Shown here in pieces: positions 18,129 through 25,960 of a DNA stretch of 64,000 bases (the stretch's first letter is position 1; each line of letters starts with the position of its first letter). Source of the stretch: Blastopirellula marina (lineage in GTDB: Bacteria > Planctomycetota > Planctomycetia > Pirellulales > Pirellulaceae); the NCBI RefSeq assembly GCF_002967765.1, contig NZ_PUHY01000012.1, positions 868,001 to 932,000 of the forward strand. Reading direction: 5' to 3'. Under the pieces are notes generated by a model that worked only from the letters and a program-made list of their open reading frames with translations, did not search any database and was not told the origin of the DNA. A program made the position numbers and the translations under genes.

Positions 18129-19011
18129 CCACGAGCCTGGTCACACGTCACGTCGGTTCCGGTTCTGGCAATTGCGGTTGAGTACGTTGCTGGCGATCGT
18201 GCTGCTGTCGGCCGTGGGAATGGGATGGTGGTCGGATCACGTCCGAATGGCTGAGGAACTCGCGGATGTCAAGCTCGACGCGGAAATGAGGTTTCGTCAG
18301 GTCAAAGACCTTTCCGGCAATTCTTCAGCAACGAGTTATTCTGTATCACGCAGCAGCGTCAGCTTTTCTGGTGCAGACTTCGAATCGAAATGGACACCAA
18401 CATCCTTCGTCAAAGCCGTTTGCGAGCATGGCGACCATTACAATCTTTGGGGGATGGAAGAGGAGCTATCCCGTGCAGACGACTCCGATTTTGACGCAGT
18501 ATTTAAACAGTTGGTCTCGCTCTTGCCATCTGCTATTCCGCCGTTGCGGAGTGAAATTCTTAATATCTTGGGAGTTCAATATCAGTTGAATTCGCAGCGG
18601 ATGCAATTGTACGATTCAGACTTCACCAAGGTGCTCCTAAAGCTTCTCGATAATTCGCAATTCGATTTTGATCGAGGACAGGATGCCTTGTGTTCTTTGA
18701 GGCTAATCGGTGCCACGGAATCGAGTGATGCAATCGAAAAAGTTAAAGGCATCATGGAAAACGACGACCACCCATTGGCCGTTGAAGCGACAATAACGGC
18801 GGTGCGTTTGGACCCAACGATCGAGATTGGTCCCCGCCTCAAACAGCTTGTCGAGATCAGGCACCCGCAGTGGAGCACAGCCGCCGAGAGCTTGCATCAC
18901 CATCTGCCGGATGAGGAAGTGTACGAATTTCTGAAAAGTGAATATGCCCAGGCCAAGACCGAGAACGACAAGCAAACGCTTGCTGGGGCGTTGAATAAGT
19001 TGGATCTGTGA
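18112..19011 (+). CDS. Array gene a2: membrane-anchored HEAT-like helical protein (single-chain form)
   Basis: 299 residues, paralogous to a1 and a3. The membrane segment is at about 20-40 and ends VGMGWWSDH, nearly the same ending as a1. Motif 1 is WTPTSFV (94-100) and motif 2 is RADDSDF (121-127). The C-terminal module (GATESSDAIEKVKGIMENDD, then EIGPRLKQLVEIRHPQW, then EEVYEFLKSEYA) follows a1 closely. The ATG at 18112 lies inside the end of a1, a 17-nt overlap, with GAGG about 6 nt upstream, so the two are probably translationally coupled. It may sit at the inner membrane with the helical body on one face; the side is not determined. Confidence 0.83.
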   Translation: MKSSGSHEPGHTSRRFRFWQLRLSTLLAIVLLSAVGMGWWSDHVRMAEELADVKLDAEMRFRQVKDLSGNSSATSYSVSRSSVSFSGADFESKWTPTSFVKAVCEHGDHYNLWGMEEELSRADDSDFDAVFKQLVSLLPSAIPPLRSEILNILGVQYQLNSQRMQLYDSDFTKVLLKLLDNSQFDFDRGQDALCSLRLIGATESSDAIEKVKGIMENDDHPLAVEATITAVRLDPTIEIGPRLKQLVEIRHPQWSTAAESLHHHLPDEEVYEFLKSEYAQAKTENDKQTLAGALNKLDL

Positions 19012-19067
19012 AGGTCATCGCAGCTAGGCGGATCGATCATGTTTCAAAAAGGGGAACTGTCCTAAGC

Positions 19068-19955
19068 ATGTCTTCTGACAATAAGACTTTCGTTCGTGTT
19101 GTAGCTTGGCTGCCGTGGATAGGTTTGCTGCTTGCCCTCGGTTTGTTGATCGCAGTGGCGCTGCGTTGGAGTTCGGAACAAGCTCGTTTTGAACGTGAGT
19201 TGGCCGAGGCCGAACTGGAGATCGATATCCAGTCGCGTCAGATCAAATACTTTAAGCAGCTTCCTCTCCGGATTTCTGGTGACGTCGGAAAGCCTGAGAT
19301 GACGGCTACCCAGTTCAAGCGTACTTGGACAACCGAAACATTTCTCGAGGCGGCTCGTGAGTTTGAGAATAAGAAGGTCGTACAACAGTTGGGGCGGCAA
19401 TTAAGCTGCGCGGATGATGATGAGTTTCATCCGATCATGAAAGAGCTCATCCCGCTGATGGCAGACGAGCAGATGCAGGTCCGCAGGAATGCGATGCTGA
19501 TTGCCGATAAACAATTTACGGCATTCACGATGGAGCGAGCAAAGAGCTACCGAGAGCCACTTTCTGAAAACTTGCTGGCCGTCCTAAAGCGAGATGCCGC
19601 TAATCAAGAACAAGTATCACTCGCATTGGAACTGCTCCGAGATCTTGGTGCCAATACGTACCCAGGGGCCGTCGAGGTCGTAACGGCAATCATGGAGCAG
19701 GACGATCATCTCTTGGCGTTGGATGCAGCACTCGTTGCCAAGACGATGGACGATTCCATGGACATCGGACCGCGCCTAGTCGATCTCATTGAGGAACGAC
19801 ATCACGACTGGGTGTCCGCTGCGATGCATCTACAGCATCACGTGCCCCCGAAGCAGGCTTACGCGTTCTTACGGTCGCAGTTTGTTGCGTCCAACAACGA
19901 TTCAGACCGCGACGAGATTGCTCGGGTAATGTCCTTCATCAGTCTCGAAGAGTAG
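19068..19955 (+). CDS. Array gene a3: membrane-anchored HEAT-like helical protein (single-chain form)
   Basis: 295 residues from ATG 19068 (MSSDNKTFVRVVAW), with AGGGGA about 12 nt upstream. A GTG at 19008 would overlap the a2 stop by 4 nt and add 20 residues before the membrane segment; this is possible. The membrane segment is at about 12-32 (PWIGLLLALGLLIAVALRW). Motif 1 is TWTTETFL (86-93), motif 2 is CADDDEF (114-120). The C-terminal module reads GANTYPGAVEVVTAIMEQDD and DIGPRLVDLIEERHHDW. The sequence is homologous along its length to a1 and a2. A strong terminator begins 37 bp after its stop and closes this first sub-array. Confidence 0.82.
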   Translation: MSSDNKTFVRVVAWLPWIGLLLALGLLIAVALRWSSEQARFERELAEAELEIDIQSRQIKYFKQLPLRISGDVGKPEMTATQFKRTWTTETFLEAAREFENKKVVQQLGRQLSCADDDEFHPIMKELIPLMADEQMQVRRNAMLIADKQFTAFTMERAKSYREPLSENLLAVLKRDAANQEQVSLALELLRDLGANTYPGAVEVVTAIMEQDDHLLALDAALVAKTMDDSMDIGPRLVDLIEERHHDWVSAAMHLQHHVPPKQAYAFLRSQFVASNNDSDRDEIARVMSFISLEE

Positions 19956-19991
19956 CGATCGTTGAAGGATATCTTGGTTACACAAGAATCG

Positions 19992-20053
19992 CCTGACCGC
20001 AGCCGACATCGAACGGACCCCCTCCAGTTCGGCGTGGCTGCGGTCAGGTTTTC
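19992..20053 (+). terminator. Intrinsic terminator after the first sub-array (a1-a3)
   Basis: A perfect 13-bp inverted repeat (CCTGACCGCAGCC at 19992-20004, GGCTGCGGTCAGG at 20036-20048) followed by TTTTC. The 31-nt loop contains a smaller CGAAC/GTTCG pairing, so the structure is a stacked hairpin. It lies 37 bp downstream of gene a3. Confidence 0.8.
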
Positions 20054-20056
20054 TAC

Positions 20057-20086
20057 GTAGCTGCGCCTTCCTGGGAACGCAGCTAC
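20057..20086. repeat. Second inverted repeat of a hairpin cluster
   Basis: GTAGCTGCG (20057-20065) and CGCAGCTAC (20078-20086), 9 bp perfect with a 12-nt loop. It starts 9 nt after the terminator stem and has no T-run, so it is not a classical terminator. It is part of three consecutive inverted repeats between the two sub-arrays. Confidence 0.65.
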
Positions 20087-20091
20087 CTAAT

Positions 20092-20130
20092 CGATCGAAC
20101 GGCAATTGTTGGAACCTGACCGTTCGATCG
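20092..20130. repeat. Third inverted repeat of a hairpin cluster
   Basis: CGATCGAACGG (20092-20102) and CCGTTCGATCG (20120-20130), 11 bp perfect with a 17-nt loop, followed by a pyrimidine-rich run. It may be a second terminator or an operator for the following genes. The rest of the 343-bp gap (19956-20298) shows no gene. Confidence 0.65.
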
Positions 20131-20298
20131 TTCTTCCTCCTCACTGATGTATCGCTCGCGGCCGCGAGAGTGACGACCCGTTTCCCCTGCGAGTCAAAGA
20201 GGTTATCAGTGAAATTCCCGACTGGTTGCACAGTTTCCGCCGAAACCAGTGGGAAATGATGCGGTAGAGGGGTATAACATGCCTCGGGAGTAAGCTTT

Positions 20299-21063
20299 AT
20301 GTCTGAAGCGGAACAAAAAAAGACAAGCCTCAAGCGAGCATTCATCGCGATCGGTTTCTCGGTCGTCACGCTGTTATTCACGCAGTTTCTCTTTGTGCAG
20401 TCGCGAATCGCGGTCTTGGAGAACGAGTTACATTCGTTGGATCTAAAAGTCGAAATAGCCCGAAAGAAAGCGAAAAGGGACGCGGAGACTGCTGAATTTG
20501 CAATGGAGACATTGCAGTTTTACAACGCCAAGCTGGACGCCGAGAATGTCGTTGAAACGGTGGTTGTTAAGCTGCAACCAGAAAATGTTTTCCCATTCAC
20601 ATACCGCGAACTCAATTTGCAACTGGCTCAGGCCTCAGATGCGGACCTACAAGCGATCGTTGACAAATTGACCAAGCGAAGGTCAGGCTCGTCGATGAAG
20701 GAACGAATGGCTAGATCCTCCGTTTGTCGTTTCTTCGGTCGATTTGCGGAGTTGTATCCGAAACGTACTGAGGCGATCGCTCCTAAAGTCATTTCATGGC
20801 TCGTTGGCCAGGTCGATTCGGATATCTCCTACGAGGTTGGCAAGGTACTGCCTGCTTACGGTTTGACAGTCAAGGAAGCGAAGGCCATGGCTAAGCAAAA
20901 AAATGCGGTGGATGCTCGAAATCGGGCAACCTACTTGGGGCCAGTATTGACAGTAATGTTGTCGCCGCCAGTAGATACTCGGCCGATCGCTTTTTGGCTC
21001 GATCTTCATGCCCAAGAAATTGCGGACGATTTCGGGAGGAGCTATCGATGGACGACACGTTAG
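20299..21063 (+). CDS. Array gene b1 (A-type): membrane-anchored helical protein
   Basis: 254 residues. The membrane segment is at about 13-33, followed by a coiled-coil-like charged region (ENELHSLDLKVEIARKKAKR, 41-60). Motif 2 of the A-type is intact as QASDADL (111-117), followed by IVDKL and a helical region (SVCRFFGRFAELYPKRTEAI). Motif 1 (normally WxSPExVV) is degenerate here. GGGAG lies 8 nt before the ATG. It opens the second sub-array after the hairpin cluster, and its stop overlaps the start of b2 by 16 nt. Longest of the four A-type proteins, with extra C-terminal residues. Function unknown. Confidence 0.82.
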   Translation: MSEAEQKKTSLKRAFIAIGFSVVTLLFTQFLFVQSRIAVLENELHSLDLKVEIARKKAKRDAETAEFAMETLQFYNAKLDAENVVETVVVKLQPENVFPFTYRELNLQLAQASDADLQAIVDKLTKRRSGSSMKERMARSSVCRFFGRFAELYPKRTEAIAPKVISWLVGQVDSDISYEVGKVLPAYGLTVKEAKAMAKQKNAVDARNRATYLGPVLTVMLSPPVDTRPIAFWLDLHAQEIADDFGRSYRWTTR

Positions 21064-22154
21064 AACACGATTTGCACCACCGATACTTCGAGCGGTCTGG
21101 AGTCTTTTTGGCATGGGGACTGGCCATTGGGATTATCCTCGTAGGTCTTACTCTGCAAATCGGTTTTGATTCGCAATTTCCCAATCAACGCGTCAAGGAG
21201 TTGGAAACTCAGATTGCCGAAGCGAGTCAGCGGCTTGAGCAGCTTAAGTCCTTGCCCCGAGGGAAAGATACGTTAACAACCGAGGAACAGCATGAGTTAC
21301 AGGCCATGCAGCAGCTTGTCCTGCAAAAGGTACAGGATGGTGTGCCAGTTCCCCTGGGGCCTCTATTCGTAGAGGTGGCGGAACTAAGTTTGATCGAAGA
21401 GCTTGAGCGAGCTTATTTGCCACTCTTGGATAGTCCCAATCCATACCATCGATTGGCTGCGGCCGGAGCGCTTGTTGATTTGGCCAGAGATCGTCCTGAA
21501 CAGTTGCTGGCAATTCTGCCCAAGGTAACTGAAAACTGTGTTTACGCCGTTGGCTACAATCTCACAGACATTCATCACACGGCATTTAGTGCTCTCGATA
21601 TCAAGGTTGACTTTCGGCAAGAAGCGATCACTGAGACTCGAAAGTACTTGAAAAGCGACGATCCGGCGATCCGAGTTGGCGCCGCGGAGTTGTTGATGTA
21701 CGTCACGACTATAGACCTTCGCCTTCGAAGTGAATTCCAAACTCAGTTATTTGAATCGCTAATTCCTGTTATCGAATCAAAAGGAGATTCCTATCTCGTT
21801 TATAGCTCTGTTTATATGTTGAAATCCATGGGGCCTGAGGCGGCTCGGCTGATTCCCGTGCTCCGGCAAAGGATAAAACGAACGCCAAGTTGGGAGCAGC
21901 CCACCTACGCAGAATACTTGCTGGAAATCGACTCGAGAGATAAGCAAGCAATCCAGCTCTTGATTGACGCGATCTTGAGTGATCACATTAACGCTAGGCA
22001 GGCTGTGCGCATCCTGGTCGACCATGTTGCCGAAGCAGACCTACGACAGGCAATTGATCAAACGGTACAGAGGCGACGTTTGAGTGAGGGAAAGCGAGCC
22101 AAGTTACTGAGTATCCTGGACGAGATCGAAAGGAATTCAGCTGCACCCGATTGA
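21048..22154 (+). CDS. Array gene b2 (B-type): membrane-anchored HEAT-like solenoid protein
   Basis: 368 residues from ATG 21048, chosen because GGAGGAG stands just upstream; the frame is open further but the extension is antisense-like. The membrane segment is at about 18-38, then a coiled coil (VKELETQIAEASQRLEQL). The body is a clear HEAT-like repeat series (YHRLAAAGALVDLARD, AIRVGAAELLMYV, YLVYSSVYMLKSMGPEAARL). The C-terminal module (SMGPEAARLIPVLRQRI, then IQLLIDAILSD, then AKLLSILDEIE) is shared with b4, b6, b8 and with the C-termini of a1-a3. The start overlaps b1 by 16 nt. It is the longest B-type protein. Confidence 0.84.
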   Translation: MDDTLEHDLHHRYFERSGVFLAWGLAIGIILVGLTLQIGFDSQFPNQRVKELETQIAEASQRLEQLKSLPRGKDTLTTEEQHELQAMQQLVLQKVQDGVPVPLGPLFVEVAELSLIEELERAYLPLLDSPNPYHRLAAAGALVDLARDRPEQLLAILPKVTENCVYAVGYNLTDIHHTAFSALDIKVDFRQEAITETRKYLKSDDPAIRVGAAELLMYVTTIDLRLRSEFQTQLFESLIPVIESKGDSYLVYSSVYMLKSMGPEAARLIPVLRQRIKRTPSWEQPTYAEYLLEIDSRDKQAIQLLIDAILSDHINARQAVRILVDHVAEADLRQAIDQTVQRRRLSEGKRAKLLSILDEIERNSAAPD

Positions 22155-22367
22155 GAGGCCGTAATGTTTTCGATTCCAGTGCAGCTTGGCACTTCTTTGG
22201 TCGCGAGCTGCGAAATGGATAGGACCAGGAATACTTGGAGTTCGTGGTCCTCTGCCCAGACGTCGAAATAACGTCGTGGACAATCGCGATGATCGGGCCA
22301 AAGTATATGCCCGGAGGGATAAGGCGAAGCAGATTTCGGCGAACCATCGAACTAAATAGGTAGTGAG

Positions 22368-23030
22368 ATGATGGGTTCTGAACGAGCAAAAGCGAAGTGG
22401 CGACTGCAATATCCCTTGTGGGTTGTCTTGTTTGCGGTCCCCGCCGTCATTGCTTGTGTGATTGGCTATTGGTCCGCTCGTTCGCGGATGTATACAGAGC
22501 GTGAGCAGCTACTCGCGCAGGCGTTACAACTTCATAATGAAGCCCGCATTTATGAGCAGCAAGCCACTCAGATTCGTCTCGCCCACGAATGGAACGAAAC
22601 GAGATACCAACATTGGCAGTCACCGGAATCAGTTGTGAGATTCATTCGTTCTTCTTCAAAGCTTGCTGATTTTTCGAATGATGTTCCTCGTAAGTCGTTT
22701 GACCTGTCAGATTTGATTTTCTTCTTTGCTCAGGCGAGTGATCAGGACCTGCGTACGCTCATGGACAAGCTTGAGGCGATGGACGTGGAACATTGGCCTC
22801 AAACGAGAGCTCGTCGATTGGAAGTCTTAGGAATGATGCCTGAGCAGATACCGAATCGCTTGAGTCTGGTCGAGCAATCAGCGAGAAGGCTAATTGAACA
22901 AGATCGCAGCCATCTCTATCCAGCCGTTGCGTCCCAAGCATTGATCGCCTGGGAGGCATTCGAGAAGGCCGCGCCGGAGACAACAGCCCGATCGCAATCG
23001 GAAAATGTCTACCAGGAGTTGGGACGATGA
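22368..23030 (+). CDS. Array gene b3 (A-type): membrane-anchored helical protein
   Basis: 220 residues (or 219 from the second ATG at 22371). The membrane segment follows the A-type signature QYPLWVVLFAVPAVIA (14-29). A coiled-coil-like segment (about 41-75) leads to motif 1 WQSPESVV (83-90), then FFFAQASDQDL with motif 2 at 122-128, then ARRLEVLGMMPEQIPNRL. AGGTAGTGAG precedes the start. A 213-bp gap without a recognisable gene separates it from b2. Its stop overlaps the b4 start as ATGA. No catalytic residues are apparent. Confidence 0.82.
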   Translation: MMGSERAKAKWRLQYPLWVVLFAVPAVIACVIGYWSARSRMYTEREQLLAQALQLHNEARIYEQQATQIRLAHEWNETRYQHWQSPESVVRFIRSSSKLADFSNDVPRKSFDLSDLIFFFAQASDQDLRTLMDKLEAMDVEHWPQTRARRLEVLGMMPEQIPNRLSLVEQSARRLIEQDRSHLYPAVASQALIAWEAFEKAAPETTARSQSENVYQELGR

Positions 23031-23833
23031 AGCCAAATACGCGACCTTCGAAGTCGAATTCGGGCATCAATCGTTCGATTCGCATTTGGACCTGGTGGCT
23101 TGTCTTAGGCTTATCGCTTCCCGCCGTGTATTACACAGCACGGTATGTGTATCGCGATCTATCAGCGATTGCCCAAGAGAATGAAAGTCTCCGTGTTGCG
23201 CAACGGTGGTCCGAAAGCGTCATTGCCGGGCACGAAAAGGTGATCACCGATTACGAAACTTGTTTGCTTCGGCGAATGGAAGACGAACTACCCCTGGAGT
23301 TATCGTGCCCTTTAGAACGCCTTTCAACACGTGATCGACTGATTGAAGGTCTTCTGGCGCCCGTTGAGAATAAGAGCAAACCGTGGCAGGTCAAACGATT
23401 CGAGAATCTCCATACGCTTATTCAAACCCCTGAACAAAAGATACGCTGGGCTCCTAGGGTTGTTGAAATGATCGACGATGGCCTCGTGGGCGAGCCTCAT
23501 TCATGTTGGGCGACTTTTCAACTATTGGCGTCTTTCGGCTCTGCTGCTAAGTCGGCTATTCCCAAACTCGAACGGAAGATCGACTACGAGTATCCACAAG
23601 GTGTTATCGATGTTGGTAGTACCATATTGGCAATCGATCCGAACTTCGACATGATGCCCCATTTGGTCAAGACAATTGAAACGCACCCCGATAATGGTCC
23701 CAAAATCACGATGTTCCTGAAACGTGTCATTCCTCGAGAGCACGCCATTAGAATGCTCCGTCAGGCGATCGATAAAGCAACGGATCCGGCTCAACGGAAT
23801 CAGCTCAACGATGTGTTGTTAAGCATTCTGTAG
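23027..23833 (+). CDS. Array gene b4 (B-type): membrane-anchored HEAT-like protein
   Basis: 268 residues, starting at the ATGA overlap with b3, so coupled translation is likely. The membrane segment is at about 19-38 (WWLVLGLSLPAVYYTARYV). A short coil is followed by helical repeats, with the shared C-terminal module ASFGSAAKSAIPKLERKI, LAIDPNFDMMPHLVKTIE and then HAIRMLRQAI and NDVLLSIL. It is the B partner of b3. No enzyme motif is visible. It is followed after 6 nt by b5. Confidence 0.82.
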   Translation: MKPNTRPSKSNSGINRSIRIWTWWLVLGLSLPAVYYTARYVYRDLSAIAQENESLRVAQRWSESVIAGHEKVITDYETCLLRRMEDELPLELSCPLERLSTRDRLIEGLLAPVENKSKPWQVKRFENLHTLIQTPEQKIRWAPRVVEMIDDGLVGEPHSCWATFQLLASFGSAAKSAIPKLERKIDYEYPQGVIDVGSTILAIDPNFDMMPHLVKTIETHPDNGPKITMFLKRVIPREHAIRMLRQAIDKATDPAQRNQLNDVLLSIL

Positions 23834-23839
23834 ATTACT

Positions 23840-24475
23840 ATGCCCACGATAGACGACAGCACAAAAGAGTTTCGTTTCCAGTTCCCTCTCTGGATGTTGA
23901 TGTTCGTTCTACCAACGATCGCCGGGCTTTCGTTCGCAATCTACGCCAAGCATCAGCGTCAACAGGAAGCTCAGGAGGAACTCATGGCGATCCAGGCCGG
24001 CTTGGTCGAAGAACAGCACGCGATTGCGATGCAACTGGCTAATTTGACGCAAGTCCCCGATTCCATGCAGCAAAATCTGCAAAACTTCAAAAGCCCAGAG
24101 CAGGTTATTGCTAGACTTCAGAATCCGCTTGTCCCGCAGATGAACCCGAATGGGGGAGGCGGCGGATATCATGAAATCGAAGATGCTTCCGATTTCATGT
24201 TCTTCTTTGTGCAGGCCAACGACGACGACGTGCGAAAACTCTTCGCGCGAATGCAAGAGTTGTACCCTCACACAACCCGCATCACGCAGTTTCAAATCTT
24301 GAACCTACTCGCCAGATTGCCAGAGTTCGCGCCGGATCGCCTCGATGCGATCGCCGGTGAAGTCAAAGCGTTTGTTGAGCCAATTCGCGAGAGTAAGAAT
24401 CAGACGTTAGCAAAGCAAGCTGAAGCGGTTTGGAAAACGTTTGACTTCGATTCCACAAGCGGGGCCCAGCCATGA
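23840..24475 (+). CDS. Array gene b5 (A-type): membrane-anchored helical protein
   Basis: 211 residues. The A-type signature FQFPLWMLMFVLPTIAG (13-29) forms the membrane segment. A coiled-coil-like Gln/Glu-rich segment follows (40-70). Motif 1 is FKSPEQVI (83-90). A short glycine run (NGGGGGY, 104-110) is an insertion not seen in b3 or b7. Motif 2 is QANDDDV (125-131), then a helical tail with LLARLPEFAPDRLDAI. It starts 6 nt after b4, and its stop overlaps the b6 start as ATGA. Confidence 0.82.
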   Translation: MPTIDDSTKEFRFQFPLWMLMFVLPTIAGLSFAIYAKHQRQQEAQEELMAIQAGLVEEQHAIAMQLANLTQVPDSMQQNLQNFKSPEQVIARLQNPLVPQMNPNGGGGGYHEIEDASDFMFFFVQANDDDVRKLFARMQELYPHTTRITQFQILNLLARLPEFAPDRLDAIAGEVKAFVEPIRESKNQTLAKQAEAVWKTFDFDSTSGAQP

Positions 24476-25329
24476 GTCAATTGAAACCGAGCCGTGTCTC
24501 GAAGTGGTTGTGGGAGGGTTCGATCCTGGTGATCGTGATACTCGCAGGCGTTCTTTTTTGGCAGTATCAATCGGCTGATAAGGCGAATCGTGCCCTGTAT
24601 CAGCAAAATCAACAGGTCGAACGGGCGATTGCTGAGGAGAAGGCAAAGCTTGCTTCCCTACGCAATCAGGTCACGGCGGATCTTCGCGCCGGCATTCCAT
24701 TAGCGTCGGTTCATCGTCCTAGTAACTGGTCAGTCGATTCTGCCTCTCATCGTGAGATTATCTCGGCTTTGATCCAACAGTTGAAAGACGACCGCCAGCA
24801 AGTAAAAGCCCATGCGTTGGTGGCCCTACAACGACATGCCTTTAATGGAGGAGGGAAAGCACCGTTTGAACCAACGATTGTCGAGTCGGTAACGCTGTGT
24901 CTCTACAATCCGCGTCTCAAGTACTTTGCTCGAAGCGTGTTACGACAGCTTGGGACGGCCGCGAAACCTGCCGCTTCGGATATCTTGGCGACCTGTTCTG
25001 GAGAAGCCTGGTACACGGTGCGACAAGCGGTGATGGAAGCTCGGCACGCGGATCCTAATTGCGATGTAAATCCGCTGTTAGCTCGCTACATTGCCGAGGA
25101 TCGTTATGGCAAAGAGACGTTCAAGAATCTCGTCGAGAACTTTCAGCCGTTCGAAGTCGTAGAAGCGTATCGTAGTGCTAAAGAAATCGCCGAGACTCGC
25201 GAGAAACAAGAGCACGTTTACCAAGTTTTAGATTACCTAACCACTCAAGCGTCGCGAGCCGGATCGTGGTCCGAGGTCGACTTACAGCGTTACCTAAAAA
25301 TGAAGGAAGAAGCGAAGGGCACCAAGTGA
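24472..25329 (+). CDS. Array gene b6 (B-type): membrane-anchored HEAT-like protein
   Basis: 285 residues, starting in the ATGA overlap with b5. The membrane segment is at about 14-31 (EGSILVIVILAGVLFWQY), then a coiled coil (QQNQQVERAIAEEKAKLASL). HEAT-like helices follow (QQVKAHALVALQRHA, then LKYFARSVLRQLGTAAKPAA), with the shared C-terminal module DVNPLLARYIAEDRYGK and FEVVEAYRSAKEIAE. Its stop overlaps the b7 GTG start as GTGA. B partner of b5. Confidence 0.82.
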   Translation: MSQLKPSRVSKWLWEGSILVIVILAGVLFWQYQSADKANRALYQQNQQVERAIAEEKAKLASLRNQVTADLRAGIPLASVHRPSNWSVDSASHREIISALIQQLKDDRQQVKAHALVALQRHAFNGGGKAPFEPTIVESVTLCLYNPRLKYFARSVLRQLGTAAKPAASDILATCSGEAWYTVRQAVMEARHADPNCDVNPLLARYIAEDRYGKETFKNLVENFQPFEVVEAYRSAKEIAETREKQEHVYQVLDYLTTQASRAGSWSEVDLQRYLKMKEEAKGTK

Positions 25330-25946
25330 ACGAGACCAGTGAGCCGCAGCCGAACCTTTTACGCGGACAATTTCCGTTGTGGGTGCTGTTGTTCGTAGTG
25401 CCGACGGTTATTGCAATCAGTTGCGCGTTGTATCTGACATTTGATGCTCAGGCGAAAGAGCATGCCCGCCTTTTGGAAGAAGCGGCAGTCGCAAAGCAAG
25501 CGCTAGCCGCGGCGGAGAACCGACGAGACCGCCTCAATCGTCTCAACGCCTCGCTCGATATAAAGCAAGCCCAGTGGCGCTCGCCTGAAAGTATTGTGCT
25601 GATGGTGAAGGCTCGACTTCCAAGGATGCCAGGAGCACCCCCGGACTACTGGGAGCCTCTTTACCTCGTACATCCATCGATGCATTTCTATATACAAGCA
25701 ACGGACGATGATCTTAAGCAGCTTGTAGCGCGTTTGATCGAAGTCTATCCAGATCTCCAACCGGAAGCGAAGTTCCGGGCCTTGGACTGTCTCGCGAAGC
25801 TTCCAAATTACTTCTTACCGCATCGAGTTGAACTTGTTCGTCCGGAGATCCAAGAATTCGCCGAACGGTTGGGCGATTCTCTCGATGCAAGATTACGGAA
25901 CAAGGCAACTCAGCTATCGGCTCAGTATTCTCGGGCTGAAATGTAG
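25326..25946 (+). CDS. Array gene b7 (A-type): membrane-anchored helical protein
   Basis: 206 residues from a GTG at 25326 that overlaps the b6 stop (GTGA); GAAGGG lies about 7 nt upstream. The frame is open back to 25266, but that extension overlaps b6 and lacks similarity to the A family. The A-type signature QFPLWVLLFVVPTVIA is at 15-30, a coiled coil at about 40-75, motif 1 WRSPESIV at 84-91, motif 2 QATDDDL at 124-130, then ARLIEVYPDLQPEAKFR. The motif positions are nearly the same as in b3 and b5. Confidence 0.82.
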   Translation: MNETSEPQPNLLRGQFPLWVLLFVVPTVIAISCALYLTFDAQAKEHARLLEEAAVAKQALAAAENRRDRLNRLNASLDIKQAQWRSPESIVLMVKARLPRMPGAPPDYWEPLYLVHPSMHFYIQATDDDLKQLVARLIEVYPDLQPEAKFRALDCLAKLPNYFLPHRVELVRPEIQEFAERLGDSLDARLRNKATQLSAQYSRAEM

Positions 25947-25960
25947 TACGGGGAAAACTG

